Positions 54,959-63,115 of a stretch of DNA of 64,000 nucleotides are shown here, piece after piece. The stretch spans positions 682,001-746,000 of the forward strand of contig CANLLF010000004.1 in the NCBI GenBank assembly GCA_947491935.1, read 5' to 3'. The notes beneath the pieces were generated by a model. It made no database searches. It was not told the origin of the DNA and saw only the letters and a program-made list of their open reading frames with translations. The first letter of the stretch is position 1, and the number at the start of each line of letters is the position of its first letter. The position numbers were made by a program, and so were the translations under genes. This DNA is from an uncultured Roseicyclus sp. GTDB lineage: Bacteria; Pseudomonadota; Alphaproteobacteria; Rhodobacterales; Rhodobacteraceae.

Positions 54959-55810
54959 ATGTTTCCACGCCCAATCCAGCAATACTCGCCCGCCGCCCGC
55001 ATCGGCTATCAGGCCCTCCTGCCCTTCGCGCTTCTGGTGTGGTTGATCCCGCTCCTGGCGGTGATGTGGTTCTCGGTCAAATCCGGGGACGATTTCACGC
55101 AAGGCAATTACTGGGGCTGGCCGGAAGGTGGTCTCGAGGGCGTGACCAACTACTGGATGGTCTTCGCGGAATCCGACATGCCACGCTACCTGTGGAATTC
55201 GGTGGTGATCACCGTACCCACGATGATCGGCGCGGTGGCGCTGTCGTGCATGACCGGTTTCGCCTTGGGCGTATACAGGTTCAAGGGCAACCTGCTGATC
55301 TTTTTCATGTTCGTGGCGGGCAACTTCGTTCCGTTCCAGATCCTCATGGTTCCCGTACGCGACCTCACGGACCAAATGGGCCTCTATGACACACGCATGG
55401 GGCTGATCCTGTTTCACATCGCGTTCCAGACGGGGTTCTGCACGCTCTTCATGCGTAACTTCATCCGCGCCTTGCCGCGGGAGTTGATCGAGGCCGCGCG
55501 CGTGGAAGGCGTCAGCGAATACCGCATCTTCTGGTACGTGGTGCTGCCGCTCATGCGGCCCGCTATCGCGGCGCTTTGCGTGCTTATCTTCACCTTCATC
55601 TGGAACGATTTCTTTTGGGCGGTTGTCCTGACGCAAAGCCCGGAATCCCAACCGGTCACCGCAGGCATCACCGCCTTCAACGCGCAGTTCCGTGCGATGT
55701 ATCACCTGATGAGTGCGGGCAGTATCGTGGCTGCCATCCCGCCGGTTGCGATGTTCTTCCTGATGCAGAAACATTTCATCGCCGGTCTCACCCTCGGTGC
55801 GGTGAAGTAA
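54959..55810 (+). CDS. Sugar ABC transporter permease (MalG/UgpE type)
   Basis: A 283-residue permease with six helices. The EAA loop E-A-A-R-V-E-G-V-S-E lies near 179-188, and the closing Q-K-H-F-I-A-G-L-T-x-G-A-V-K is the standard C-terminus of this family. It pairs with the MalF-type permease and the ATPase at 50428 to import the sugar. Confidence 0.93.
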   Translation: MFPRPIQQYSPAARIGYQALLPFALLVWLIPLLAVMWFSVKSGDDFTQGNYWGWPEGGLEGVTNYWMVFAESDMPRYLWNSVVITVPTMIGAVALSCMTGFALGVYRFKGNLLIFFMFVAGNFVPFQILMVPVRDLTDQMGLYDTRMGLILFHIAFQTGFCTLFMRNFIRALPRELIEAARVEGVSEYRIFWYVVLPLMRPAIAALCVLIFTFIWNDFFWAVVLTQSPESQPVTAGITAFNAQFRAMYHLMSAGSIVAAIPPVAMFFLMQKHFIAGLTLGAVK

Positions 55811-55822
55811 GAGGCGTTGACC

Positions 55823-57982
55823 ATGGACGTGGTCCTGAACACAAGCGGCGCCGACGCATTGCCCGTTGGCGCGAAAGGGGCGAGCCCCGCAAGCCCTGTG
55901 CGCACCTGGCGGCTGGACGATGATGGCCGCCAGACCATGGTGTTGACCGCGACGGGCGACCGGCTTCCGCAGGTTGTCTACTGGGGGGCGCCGCTTTCGC
56001 CGGATGAAAACCTCGAAACGCTGCACCGGGCCCACGAACTGGACGTCACGGGCGGGATGTTGGACGAAAACCCCGACGTGTCGCTGTGCCCCGAGGCGGT
56101 GCGGACCTTTCCCGGCCAACCCGGCCTGATCCTGCGCGATGGCGATGGCACGCCGCTTTTGCCGAAATTCTGCTACGCGGACGAGGAGGCAGATCAGGAC
56201 ACATTGAACCTGCGCTACACGGATGAGGCCAATGGCCTGTCGCTGACCTTCCTGTTTCGAACCGACCCCTCAACCCGGATCATCACCGCGAAGACGCGGT
56301 TGGAGGCCACGCGGCCCGTGCACCTGCATTGGCTGGCGGCACCTGTCCTGCCCGCCCCGCAGCAATCCGACGAGATGATCGATTTCGCCGGGCGTTGGAC
56401 GGGCGAATTTCAGACCAACCGCACCGCCTGGTCCGCCGGAATGCGCTATCGCGAGAACCGGACGGGCCGGACGGGGCACGAGCATTTCCCCGGCCTGCTG
56501 ATCCCGTGCTCCGGCTGCACCAATACGCAAGGGGAGGCCTACGGGTTCCATTACGGCTGGTCCGGCGGACACAGGATGATTGCCGAAGAGCTGCCCGATG
56601 GCCGCCGCCAGATTCAGTTCGGCCATGCCGCCCGGATGGAGACGCAGGCCGCAACGAATTTCGAATCTGCCACGCTCTACGTCACCTATTCCCATGTCGG
56701 CCTGAACGGCTGCGCGGTCAGTTTCCAGCGCCACCTGCGCGACCGGATCGTGACATGGCCCGACAGGAACCGCCTGCGCCCGGTGCACTACAATTGCTGG
56801 GAAGCGGTCTATTTCGATCACAAATTGCATGTGCTGCAAGATATCGCGTCGCGGGCCGCCGACCTGGGAGCGGAGCGGTTTGTGCTCGACGATGGCTGGT
56901 TCGGGCAGCGCGATGACGACACCCGCTCGCTGAGCGATTGGGAGGTTGATCAGCGAAAGTATCCCGAAGGGCTCCACCCCCTGATCGATCACGTGCATTC
57001 CCTTGGGATGACCTTCGGCATCTGGTTCGAGCCAGAGATGATTAACCCCGACAGCGACATCCACCGCGCCCATCCCGATTGGGCCCTGGGCGGAGAAGAC
57101 CAGACGCTTGGCCGCCAGCAAAAGGCGCTCAACATGGCGCTGCCGGAGGTGCGGGACTTCATCTATGGCCGTATGGCCGCCATCCTTCGGGATCATCCGA
57201 TCGACTACATCAAATGGGATCACAACCGCGTTCTGCCGATGCCCGATGCGGATCAGACGCGTGGGTCCTACGCGTTGATTGACCGGCTGCGCGCCGATTT
57301 CCCCCATGTGGAGATCGAAAGCTGCGCGTCGGGCGGCGGCCGTATCGATTTCGGGATCATGCAACGGACCCAACGGGTCTGGCTCAGCGACAGCAACGAT
57401 GCGCTGGAGCGCCTTCGCATTCAGCATGACGCCGCCCTGTTCCTTCCGATTGCCGTAACGGGCTCCCATGTTGGGCCGCGCCGGTGCCATACGTCGGGAC
57501 GGGTCTTCGACATCTCGTTTCGCGCATGGGTCGCGGCGCAGCGGCATATGGGGTTCGAGATGGACCCGCGCGAGTTGGACGAGCGGGAGGCCGCGGTGCT
57601 GCGCGAAGTCACGAGTTGGTGGAAACATAACCGCAGCTGGATGCTTGGCGCGGATCTCCTGCGCCTCGACAGCGCCGATCCGGCGGTGATGGCGGAACAG
57701 CAGATGACGCGGGAGGGTGACAGGTTCGTGGTGTTTGCTGGCAAGGCGGCGACGTCTGATCACATCGCCCCACGCCCGCTGCGCCTGACGGCGTTGGATC
57801 CTGACGCGCGGTACCGTATCACGCTGATGAACCGTGGCACCGCCCCGGCGTTGAGCCGTGGGATGCCCGCGCTGAAGGACGGACCGATCGAAGTGTCGGG
57901 CGGGTGGTTGATGCATCACGGCCTGACCCTGCCGTGGAATTACCCCGATACGATGTGGGTTCTGGAGGGCGAACGCCTATGA
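55823..57982 (+). CDS. Alpha-galactosidase, GH36
   Basis: A 719-residue enzyme without signal peptide, so it acts on imported sugars in the cytoplasm. An N-terminal beta-supersandwich (about 1-310) precedes the barrel, with D-D-G-W-F near 357-361. The catalytic nucleophile is D466 in Y-I-K-W-D-H-N-R; the acid/base lies in the W-L-S-D-S-N-D block at about 520-526; E-S-C-A-S-G-G-G-R-I-D is also present. It releases galactose from alpha-galactosides such as melibiose and raffinose. ATG 55823 is preceded by AGAGG. Overlaps the dehydrogenase gene by ATGA. Confidence 0.95.
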   Translation: MDVVLNTSGADALPVGAKGASPASPVRTWRLDDDGRQTMVLTATGDRLPQVVYWGAPLSPDENLETLHRAHELDVTGGMLDENPDVSLCPEAVRTFPGQPGLILRDGDGTPLLPKFCYADEEADQDTLNLRYTDEANGLSLTFLFRTDPSTRIITAKTRLEATRPVHLHWLAAPVLPAPQQSDEMIDFAGRWTGEFQTNRTAWSAGMRYRENRTGRTGHEHFPGLLIPCSGCTNTQGEAYGFHYGWSGGHRMIAEELPDGRRQIQFGHAARMETQAATNFESATLYVTYSHVGLNGCAVSFQRHLRDRIVTWPDRNRLRPVHYNCWEAVYFDHKLHVLQDIASRAADLGAERFVLDDGWFGQRDDDTRSLSDWEVDQRKYPEGLHPLIDHVHSLGMTFGIWFEPEMINPDSDIHRAHPDWALGGEDQTLGRQQKALNMALPEVRDFIYGRMAAILRDHPIDYIKWDHNRVLPMPDADQTRGSYALIDRLRADFPHVEIESCASGGGRIDFGIMQRTQRVWLSDSNDALERLRIQHDAALFLPIAVTGSHVGPRRCHTSGRVFDISFRAWVAAQRHMGFEMDPRELDEREAAVLREVTSWWKHNRSWMLGADLLRLDSADPAVMAEQQMTREGDRFVVFAGKAATSDHIAPRPLRLTALDPDARYRITLMNRGTAPALSRGMPALKDGPIEVSGGWLMHHGLTLPWNYPDTMWVLEGERL

Positions 57983-58749
57983 GTGAGACGGCAATCTACC
58001 CAGACCTCGATGGAGCATCTGTGTTCATTACCGGCGGTGGATCCGGCATCGGGGCCAGCCTGACGGACGGCTTTTTGCGCCAAGGCGCGAAGGTGGCGTT
58101 TGTCCAGCGCTCCGATGCGTCTGCCTTCGCTGACGAGATGGAGGCGGCGACAGGCAACCGCCCGCTGAGCCTGATCTGCGACATCACGGATACCGCGCGC
58201 TTGCAGGCCTGCCTTGCAGAGGCCGCGTCGGCCCATGGCACGGTTACCGTGCTGGTGAACAATGCCGCGAATGACAAACGCCACGAGACGCTGGCCGTTG
58301 ATGAAGACTTCTGGGATTGGTCGATGGCGATCAACCTCAAAGCCTATTTCTTTGGATGCCAGGCCGTGATCGAAGGCATGAAGGCGGCGGGCGGTGGCTC
58401 GATCATCAACATGTCGTCGATCAGCTACATGATGGGCAATGCGGGCTACCCGGCCTATACCACCGCAAATGGCGGCATCACCGCCATGACACGCAGCCTT
58501 GCGCGCGAGTTCGGCGCCGACAAGATCCGCGTCAATGCGCTCGCGCCCGGTTGGGTTCTGACGGAAAAGCAATTGGAAATGTGGGCTTCCCCCGAGGATC
58601 TTGCGGCCCATATGGAACGCATGTGCTTGAAGGACCACCTTGAGCCGCAGGATATCGTGGGCGGAACCTTGTTTCTCGCCTCCCGCGCGTCCAAGGCGAT
58701 GACGGGCCAGACGATGGTGATCGATGGCGGCGTGGTGACCACGGGATGA
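57979..58749 (+). CDS. SDR oxidoreductase, probable galactose 1-dehydrogenase, with altered YxxxK motif
   Basis: A 256-residue short-chain dehydrogenase. Cofactor site T-G-G-G-S-G-I-G near 19-26, N-N-A-A near 94-97, serine S147, tyrosine Y160. The catalytic Lys that should be at position 164 is Asn: the codons read Y-T-T-A-N-G-G, and the Lys codon AAG/AAA is AAT. The late W-V-L-T-E-K-Q segment matches the sugar-dehydrogenase subgroup. By position it would oxidise galactose to galactonolactone. Whether it is active with Asn164 is open. Confidence 0.87.
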   Translation: MSETAIYPDLDGASVFITGGGSGIGASLTDGFLRQGAKVAFVQRSDASAFADEMEAATGNRPLSLICDITDTARLQACLAEAASAHGTVTVLVNNAANDKRHETLAVDEDFWDWSMAINLKAYFFGCQAVIEGMKAAGGGSIINMSSISYMMGNAGYPAYTTANGGITAMTRSLAREFGADKIRVNALAPGWVLTEKQLEMWASPEDLAAHMERMCLKDHLEPQDIVGGTLFLASRASKAMTGQTMVIDGGVVTTG

Positions 58750-59657
58750 GTGGTGCGGCGACATATGCCGATTGGATTGCTGTCGATTGGGGCACCACAC
58801 ATCTGCGCGCCTGGGCGATGGTGGGAGATCAGCCCAAGGCCGAGGCAACGTCCGCTGATGGCATGGGAACCCTGGCGCGAGACGCGTTCGAGCCTGCGCT
58901 GTTGCGGCTGATTGAGCCATGGCTGGGGCGCGGCGTGATGCAGGTTGTCGCCTGCGGTATGGTAGGCGCACGGCAGGGCTGGTGCGAGGCACCTTACGTG
59001 GGCGTCCCGACGCGGCCGGGGGATTTGAACCCGATCGACGCGCCGGCTCAGGATCACCGGATCAGCGTGAAGATCATCCCGGGCCTCAGCCAGGCCAGCC
59101 CCCCCGATGTAATGCGGGGGGAGGAGACGCAGATTGCCGGGTTTCTTGCCCGCGAGCCCGAGTTTGACGGGGTGCTGTGCCTGCCCGGAACCCACGCCAA
59201 GTGGGTGCGTATTTCTGCCGAGGAAGTCGTCAGTTTCCAGACCTCCATGACCGGGGAGCTGTTTCAACTCCTGTCCCAGAAATCCGTCCTGCGCCATTCC
59301 ATTGGTGCACAGGATGAAGACCCGGAGGCCTTTGCCGAAGCGGTGTCCGACACGATCTCGCGCCCCGAGAAGCTGGCGCAGCGGCTGTTTTCGCTCCGCG
59401 CGGAAAATGTGCTGAATAATCTGTCGCTCCAGGCCGCCCGGGCGCGATTGTCGGGCTACCTGATCGGGGCGGAGCTTGCCTCGGCGCGGCCCTATTGGCT
59501 GGGGCAGGATGTGGCGATTGCCGGGAGCCCGAACCTGGGACAGGCCTATGCGACCGCGCTCAAGACCCAAGGAATGGAGCCGCGTGTGTTTGACGCTGGC
59601 CCGCTGACACGTGAAGGATTGGCCCGCGTGCATGCGTCATTGACGGAGTCTGCCTGA
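58746..59657 (+). CDS. dgoK: 2-dehydro-3-deoxygalactonokinase
   Basis: A 303-residue kinase of the DgoK family: N-terminal [12 protein letters not shown] (phosphate 1 loop), then E-E-T-Q near 123-126, L-P-G-T-H-A-K-W near 143-150 and T-G-E-L-F near 165-169. It phosphorylates 2-keto-3-deoxygalactonate at position 6 in the De Ley-Doudoroff route. The start overlaps the dehydrogenase stop (ATGA). Confidence 0.93.
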   Translation: MSGAATYADWIAVDWGTTHLRAWAMVGDQPKAEATSADGMGTLARDAFEPALLRLIEPWLGRGVMQVVACGMVGARQGWCEAPYVGVPTRPGDLNPIDAPAQDHRISVKIIPGLSQASPPDVMRGEETQIAGFLAREPEFDGVLCLPGTHAKWVRISAEEVVSFQTSMTGELFQLLSQKSVLRHSIGAQDEDPEAFAEAVSDTISRPEKLAQRLFSLRAENVLNNLSLQAARARLSGYLIGAELASARPYWLGQDVAIAGSPNLGQAYATALKTQGMEPRVFDAGPLTREGLARVHASLTESA

Positions 59658-59658
59658 C

Positions 59659-60276
59659 ATGTCCCGACCCCTGATCGCGATCTTGCGTGGAATCACCCCC
59701 AAAGATGCTGTGCCGATTGCCGAGGCGTTGATCGCGGCGGGGATCGACCGGATCGAAGTGCCGCTCAATTCGCCCGACCCGCTCACGTCCATCGGTGCCA
59801 TGGCGGAAGCCTGCGGCACACGCGCGCTGATCGGCGCGGGTACGGTGCTGACCCCGGCGGATGTGCGCGCGGTTGCCGGCGTGGGCGGCAAGCTGATCGT
59901 CTCGCCCAATGCGGACGTTTCGGTGATTTCCGAGACGAAGCGGCTGGGATTGCAGAGTTTTCCCGGTGTGTTGACCCCCACAGAGTGTTTTGCGGCCCTT
60001 CAGGCCGGGGCCGACGGGCTGAAGATCTTCCCGGCGAGCCTCGTGGGCCCGTCCGGGCTCAAGGCCATCCGTGCCATCCTGCCGCCAGGCACGCAGGTCT
60101 ACGCTGTCGGCGGTGCGGGGCCCGAAAACTTTGATGAGTGGATCAAGGCCAGCGCTGACGGCTTTGGCATCGGATCGGCGCTTTACTCGCCGGGCATGCG
60201 GGTCGATGACGTCGCAGCCCGCGCAGCGAAGATGGTTGGCGCTTTCGACACGGCCACCAAGGGCGTGGCGGTATGA
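59659..60276 (+). CDS. dgoA: 2-dehydro-3-deoxy-6-phosphogalactonate aldolase
   Basis: A 205-residue class I aldolase with I-L-R-G-I-T-P near residues 8-14, I-G-A-G-T-V near 54-59 and the Schiff-base Lys in L-K-I-F-P-A-S near 121-127. It splits KDPGal into pyruvate and glyceraldehyde 3-phosphate. It starts one base after dgoK and overlaps the lactonase gene by four. Confidence 0.93.
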   Translation: MSRPLIAILRGITPKDAVPIAEALIAAGIDRIEVPLNSPDPLTSIGAMAEACGTRALIGAGTVLTPADVRAVAGVGGKLIVSPNADVSVISETKRLGLQSFPGVLTPTECFAALQAGADGLKIFPASLVGPSGLKAIRAILPPGTQVYAVGGAGPENFDEWIKASADGFGIGSALYSPGMRVDDVAARAAKMVGAFDTATKGVAV

Positions 60277-61124
60277 CAGTCGAGGTGTTCGATGACCGCC
60301 CCTGCCTTTTGGGCGAGGGGCCGTTGTGGCATCCGGTGCGTGAGCAGCTATTCTGGTTCGACATCCTCGATTGCCGACTGATGACCCGCGATGCGGATGG
60401 CCCCAGAGATTGGCAATTTGACCGTGCCGTGTCCGCCGCGGGTTGGGTCGACCGGGATCGCCTCTTGATTGCGTCGGAGACGGATCTGTTTGTGTTCGAC
60501 ATCGGGTCAGGCACCCAAACCCGGCTTGTGGGCCTGGAAGCGGACAACCCGCTGACCCGGTCCAACGATGGGCGCGCCGATCCCCAGGGTGGGTTCTGGA
60601 TCGGCACGATGGGGCATGGGGCGGAGCCCGGCGCGGGCGCGCTTTATCGCTATTTCAAAGGTGAATTGCGCCAATTAAGCGACAATGTCACGATCCCCAA
60701 TGCCACCTGTTTCACGCCCGACGGACGTTACGCCTATTTCGCCGATACGGCGGAGCAGATTGTCTGGCGGTATGGGTTGGGTCGCGATGGATGGCCCATG
60801 GGGGAGGCGGAGGTGTTTCTGGACATGCGGAGCGACGACCTGAACCCTGACGGGGCGGTCGTTGGCGCGGACGGGACCTTCTACTGCGCACAATGGGGCG
60901 CGTCGCGTATCGCGTGTTACGCGCCAGATGCGAAACTTATAGAAGAATTTACCTTACCCGTCCCGCAACCGACCTGCCCCGCCTTTGGCGCTGGCGGCCT
61001 TTTCGTGACCACCGCCCGGCAGGGCCTTCCGGGCGAGGCACTGGACGCGGCGCCGCTGTCTGGCCAGACGTTGTTCATCCCGATGGAGACGGTCGGTCAG
61101 GCCGAACATCAGGTCATGTTATGA
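60273..61124 (+). CDS. SMP-30/gluconolactonase family lactonase
   Basis: A 283-residue beta-propeller enzyme. Metal and substrate residues appear in L-G-E-G-P-L-W-H near 13-20, N-D-G-R-A-D near 97-102 and L-N-P-D-G near 190-194. In this operon the likely substrate is galactono-1,4-lactone, the product of the dehydrogenase, giving galactonate. Both ends overlap neighbouring genes by four bases. Confidence 0.9.
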   Translation: MTVEVFDDRPCLLGEGPLWHPVREQLFWFDILDCRLMTRDADGPRDWQFDRAVSAAGWVDRDRLLIASETDLFVFDIGSGTQTRLVGLEADNPLTRSNDGRADPQGGFWIGTMGHGAEPGAGALYRYFKGELRQLSDNVTIPNATCFTPDGRYAYFADTAEQIVWRYGLGRDGWPMGEAEVFLDMRSDDLNPDGAVVGADGTFYCAQWGASRIACYAPDAKLIEEFTLPVPQPTCPAFGAGGLFVTTARQGLPGEALDAAPLSGQTLFIPMETVGQAEHQVML

Positions 61125-63025
61125 GTCTCAAGCGCACCCTCGGCACCTGCTACTATCCCGAGCATTGGCCAGAGGAGATCTGGGCCGAAGATGCCGCGCG
61201 GATGGCGGACCTTGGCCTGACATGGGTTCGGATCGGCGAATTTGCATGGTCCCGGCTGGAACCTTCGCCCGGTGATCTACAGTTTGACTGGCTCGACCGT
61301 GCGATCGATACGCTCACCGCTGCTGGCCTCAAGGTTGTCCTGGGCACGCCGACCGCTACGCCGCCGCGTTGGATGGTGGATAAGCATCCGGATATGTTGG
61401 CCGTGGACGTCGAAGGCCGCCCGCGCCGCTTTGGCTCAAGGCGGCATTATTGCTTTTCCCACGATGACTACCGCGAAGAATGCGTGCGCATCGCGACGTT
61501 GCTGGCCCAACGGTTCGGGGCCAAGGTCCATGCGTGGCAGACGGACAACGAATATGCCTGCCACGATACAGTGCTCAGTTACTCCGATGCCGCCCGCCAT
61601 GGATTTCGCGATTGGCTTGCGCAACGCTACCAATCCACCGACGCGCTGAACCGCGCCTGGGGCAACGTATTCTGGTCGATGGAGTATGAGACCTTCGATC
61701 AGATCGATCTGCCTAATCTGACCGTGACGGAGCCGAACCCTTCTCACGCACTGGATTTCAGGCGATTTTCCTCGGATCAGGTGGCGCGGTTCAACGGCGC
61801 GCAGGTGGCGACGATCCGCAAACACTCGGACGCGCCGATCAGCCATAATTACATGGGCCGCACACTTGATTTCGATCATTTCGAGACTGGCCGCCAGATG
61901 GAAATCGCCACGTGGGACAGCTACCCGCTGGGGTTTCTGGAGGACCGCCTGGAGGATTCCGCAGAACACAAGCGCCACTATGCCCGGCAAGGCGACCCGG
62001 ATTTTCAGGCGTTTCATCACGATCTGTACCGTGCGGTTGGTCAAGACGGGCGCTGGTGGGTCATGGAGCAACAGCCCGGCCCGGTGAACTGGGCGCCGCA
62101 CAACCCCGCGCCTTTGCCGGGTATGGTCCGCTTCTGGACATGGGAGGCCTTTGCCCATGGCGCGGAATGCGTCGCCTATTTCCGTTGGCGCCAGGCGCCG
62201 TTCGCGCAGGAGCAATACCATGCGGGCCTTTTGAGACCCGACAGCGCGGAGGCGGAAGGCTTCGCCGAGGCCGCTGAGGTGGCGCGTGAACTGGCCGACA
62301 TGCCGGAGGTGGAGCAGGCCCAGGCGCCTGTGGCGCTGGTCTTTGACTACGCGTCCGCCTGGTCATGGGCGGTGCAGCCACAGGGGCAGGGATGCGACTA
62401 CTTCCGCCTGGTCTTCGAAATCTATCGCGGCTTGCGCAAACTCGGGCTGAGCGTTGACATCCTGCCGCCGGATTGCGCTGATCTGCACGGTTACGCGCTC
62501 GTCCTTGCGCCGGGTATCGTCACGTTGAGTGCCGCGCTGAAAGACGCGCTTGCACGATCAAAGGCGCAGCTCATCCTTGGTCCGCGCACCAATGCCAAGA
62601 CAGCCGCGCTCAATATTCCCACGCCCCTACCTCCCGCAATCGATGGCCTTGCCGTCACCATCAGCCGGGTGGAGACCCTACGCCCGGATATGCCCGTCGA
62701 CATGGCCGGTGGCGGCGCTGTGAAATTGTGGCGCGAACAGATCGAAAGCAGCGAAGAGGTGATCGAGAAGGATCTGAACGGCGCCCCAATCATGGTTCAC
62801 TCCGGCCCGCTTTCGTATCTCGCGGGCTGGCCCGATGAGATGCTATTGGAACGCATCCTGACACGCGCCGCCATGGCAGCTGGCCTCGATCCGCAACCCT
62901 TGCCACAGGACATCCGCATCCGGAATACCGGAGCCACCCGGTTTGTTTTCAATCACGGGCCGGAGCCTGTCGAGTTCAACGGCCAGACGTTGCCACCGGC
63001 GGGTATCCTCTGGATCAAAAGCTAA
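61121..63025 (+). CDS. Beta-galactosidase, GH42
   Basis: A 634-residue GH42 enzyme beginning with G-T-C-Y-Y-P-E-H-W. The acid/base is E144 in T-D-N-E-Y and the nucleophile E316 in V-M-E-Q-Q-P-G. A trimerisation domain follows from about 400 and a C-terminal beta domain from about 575. No signal peptide, so it hydrolyses imported beta-galactosides in the cytoplasm. Last gene of the operon; start fixed by ATGA with the lactonase gene. Confidence 0.95.
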   Translation: MSLKRTLGTCYYPEHWPEEIWAEDAARMADLGLTWVRIGEFAWSRLEPSPGDLQFDWLDRAIDTLTAAGLKVVLGTPTATPPRWMVDKHPDMLAVDVEGRPRRFGSRRHYCFSHDDYREECVRIATLLAQRFGAKVHAWQTDNEYACHDTVLSYSDAARHGFRDWLAQRYQSTDALNRAWGNVFWSMEYETFDQIDLPNLTVTEPNPSHALDFRRFSSDQVARFNGAQVATIRKHSDAPISHNYMGRTLDFDHFETGRQMEIATWDSYPLGFLEDRLEDSAEHKRHYARQGDPDFQAFHHDLYRAVGQDGRWWVMEQQPGPVNWAPHNPAPLPGMVRFWTWEAFAHGAECVAYFRWRQAPFAQEQYHAGLLRPDSAEAEGFAEAAEVARELADMPEVEQAQAPVALVFDYASAWSWAVQPQGQGCDYFRLVFEIYRGLRKLGLSVDILPPDCADLHGYALVLAPGIVTLSAALKDALARSKAQLILGPRTNAKTAALNIPTPLPPAIDGLAVTISRVETLRPDMPVDMAGGGAVKLWREQIESSEEVIEKDLNGAPIMVHSGPLSYLAGWPDEMLLERILTRAAMAAGLDPQPLPQDIRIRNTGATRFVFNHGPEPVEFNGQTLPPAGILWIKS

Positions 63026-63040
63026 ACCGGTCCTTCCATT

Positions 63041-63090
63041 GGTCCGAAATACCCCGGGGGGTGCGGGGGGCTGGCCCCCCGCCGGGTCGC
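63041..63090 (+). repeat. GC-rich hairpin unit after the beta-galactosidase gene
   Basis: GCGGGGGG (63063-63070) pairs perfectly with CCCCCCGC (63075-63082) around a CTGG loop, preceded by a short C-run/G-run (CCCCGGGGGG). Similar units stand between genes in many Rhodobacterales genomes (recalled, not searched). It may stop the convergent transcripts. Confidence 0.6.
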
Positions 63091-63115
63091 AGCGCCAAAG
63101 GCGTGGCGACATAAC

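Noticed and set aside
56270-57919. 549-codon minus-strand frame opposite the GH36 gene
   Set aside because: Shadow frame; the + strand has complete GH36 catalytic motifs.
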